Assembly: GCA_945221685.1 (NCBI GenBank)
Contig: CALYNN010000030.1
Coordinates: 1 to 13,670 of the forward strand
Direction: 5' to 3'
Origin: an uncultured Clostridia bacterium
GTDB lineage: Bacteria > Bacillota > Clostridia > Oscillospirales > Acutalibacteraceae
DNA: 13,670 nucleotides
The notes under the pieces: model-generated
The model's input: only the letters and a program-made list of their open reading frames with translations
Told to the model about the DNA's origin: nothing
Databases searched by the model: none
In this document: one piece after another, positions 12,969 through 13,670 of the stretch
Layout of the letters: each line of letters opens with the position of its first letter
Position numbering within the stretch: the first letter of the stretch is position 1
Program-made: the position numbers and the translations under genes

Positions 12969-12997
12969 TTGATATTTTTTTATCGTTGTAGTATAAT
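12969..12997 (+). promoter_or_regulatory. Promoter of fructose-bisphosphate aldolase
   Basis: TTGATA (12969-12974) and a perfect TATAAT (12992-12997) are 17 bases apart, about 50 bases before the start codon, as expected for a strongly expressed glycolytic gene. Confidence 0.82.
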
Positions 12998-13048
12998 ATT
13001 TCAAGTGAAAAAATCACAAATAAATTATAACATACAGGAGAAATTATT

Positions 13049-13670
13049 ATGCCATTAGTTACTACTACCGAAATGTTCAAAAAAGCATACGAGGGCGGCT
13101 ATGCAATCGGCGCCTTCAATGTAAACAATATGGAAATTGTTCAGGGCATTACAAGAGCCGCAAAGAAGCTTGAGGCTCCCGTTATTCTTCAGTGCTCTGC
13201 AGGCGCAAGAAAGTACGCTTCACACGACTATCTTGTTGCAATGGTAAAGGCCGCCGCAGAGGAAACAGGTCTTCCTATTGCTTTGCACCTTGACCACGGC
13301 CCTGATTTTGAAACCTGCAAATCCTGCATTGACGGCGGATTTACCTCTGTTATGATTGACGGTTCATCTCTTCCTTACGAAGAAAATGTTGCCCTTACCA
13401 AAAAGGTTGTTGAATACGCTCACGCTCACGGCGTTGTTGTTGAGGGCGAGCTTGGCACCCTTGCCGGCATTGAGGACGATGTTCAAGTTGACGCTGAAAA
13501 CGCCTCCTATACAAAGCCTGAGGAGGTTTACGACTTTGCTACAAGAACAGGCTGTGACTCCCTTGCAATCGCTATCGGTACAAGCCACGGCGCATACAAG
13601 TTTAAGCCCGGCCAAAAGCCTCAGCTTCGTTTTGATATTCTTGAGGAGGTTGGCAAGCAGCTTCCCGGCT
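13049..13670 (+). CDS. fba: Class II fructose-bisphosphate aldolase (5' part)
   Basis: 207 residues are visible from ATG 13049 (behind AGGAG, 13036-13040); the window ends before the stop. The enzyme cleaves fructose-1,6-bisphosphate to glyceraldehyde-3-phosphate and dihydroxyacetone phosphate, a zinc-dependent step of glycolysis. Seen: GAFNVNN (21-27), HLDHG with D82 (catalytic) and H83 (zinc), VEGELG with E134 (zinc), and GTSHGAYK with H180 (zinc). The missing C-terminal part should carry the remaining zinc ligand and the phosphate-binding loops. The sequence is the short FbaA-like type of Firmicutes; a tagatose-bisphosphate aldolase would look similar but is less likely with this promoter and stand-alone setting. 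Confidence 0.93.
   Translation, partial: MPLVTTTEMFKKAYEGGYAIGAFNVNNMEIVQGITRAAKKLEAPVILQCSAGARKYASHDYLVAMVKAAAEETGLPIALHLDHGPDFETCKSCIDGGFTSVMIDGSSLPYEENVALTKKVVEYAHAHGVVVEGELGTLAGIEDDVQVDAENASYTKPEEVYDFATRTGCDSLAIAIGTSHGAYKFKPGQKPQLRFDILEEVGKQLPG

Noticed and set aside
1..13670. CRISPR array, insertion sequence, prophage or toxin-antitoxin/defence system
   Set aside because: No regularly spaced repeats, transposase, integrase or paired toxin-antitoxin genes were found. The XRE regulator has no toxin-like partner: its neighbour is a two-helix membrane protein with a surface domain.

Overview
The window looks like a chromosomal stretch from a Gram-positive, low-to-mid GC anaerobic Clostridia-type bacterium, perhaps an Oscillospiraceae/Ruminococcaceae-like gut lineage. 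The clues are nickel-enzyme maturation genes (hypB-hypA), a SleB-type spore cortex hydrolase, LexA and DegV proteins of Firmicutes type, a YlmH-type S4 protein, strong GGAGG ribosome binding sites, AT-rich intergenic DNA with near-consensus sigma-A promoters, and many hairpin-plus-T-run terminators. Taxonomy is an inference; no rRNA gene is present.

Region 1 (1-6371, all plus strand) is a run of housekeeping genes. It starts with the 3' end of an unidentified gene, then hypB-hypA for nickel insertion. After two hairpins come lexA with its own promoter and a candidate SOS box, an Mrp/ApbC-type Fe-S carrier ATPase, a dCMP deaminase, a PgpC-like HAD phosphatase, an unrecognised membrane-anchored surface protein, and a degV gene that starts at TTG.

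Region 2 (6371-9051) changes strand repeatedly. A membrane protein with a DUF5067-like tail faces a small XRE-family regulator across a short operator/promoter region, and this pair is bracketed by two related terminator hairpins. Next, on the minus strand, come a tail-anchored 88-residue protein and sleB. A 415-bp divergent intergenic stretch follows, with a cluster of DnaA-box-like 9-mers in interlocking inverted repeats.

Region 3 (9052-11250, plus) holds an OGG1-type 8-oxoguanine glycosylase overlapping a YlmH-type gene by 4 bp, then an orphan 135-residue P-loop protein.

Region 4 (11324-12129) is a tRNA region. Met(CAT), Glu(TTC) and Arg(CCT) lie on the plus strand behind a perfect promoter, and Ala(CGC) lies on the minus strand. 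Between Arg and Ala is about 400 bp of hairpin-rich DNA with no credible gene, containing a 20-bp exact copy of the 3' end of the tRNA-Ala gene. This is the most puzzling part of the window.

Region 5 (12223-13670) has a small nitroreductase-family gene (minus) and the first two thirds of a class II fructose-bisphosphate aldolase (plus) behind a near-perfect promoter.

I found no CRISPR array, transposase, phage genes or recognisable defence system. Most of the window is ordinary core genome. The points most worth following up are the DnaA-box-like cluster, the structured tRNA-flanked region, the XRE/DUF5067 pair with its repeated terminators, and the orphan P-loop protein.
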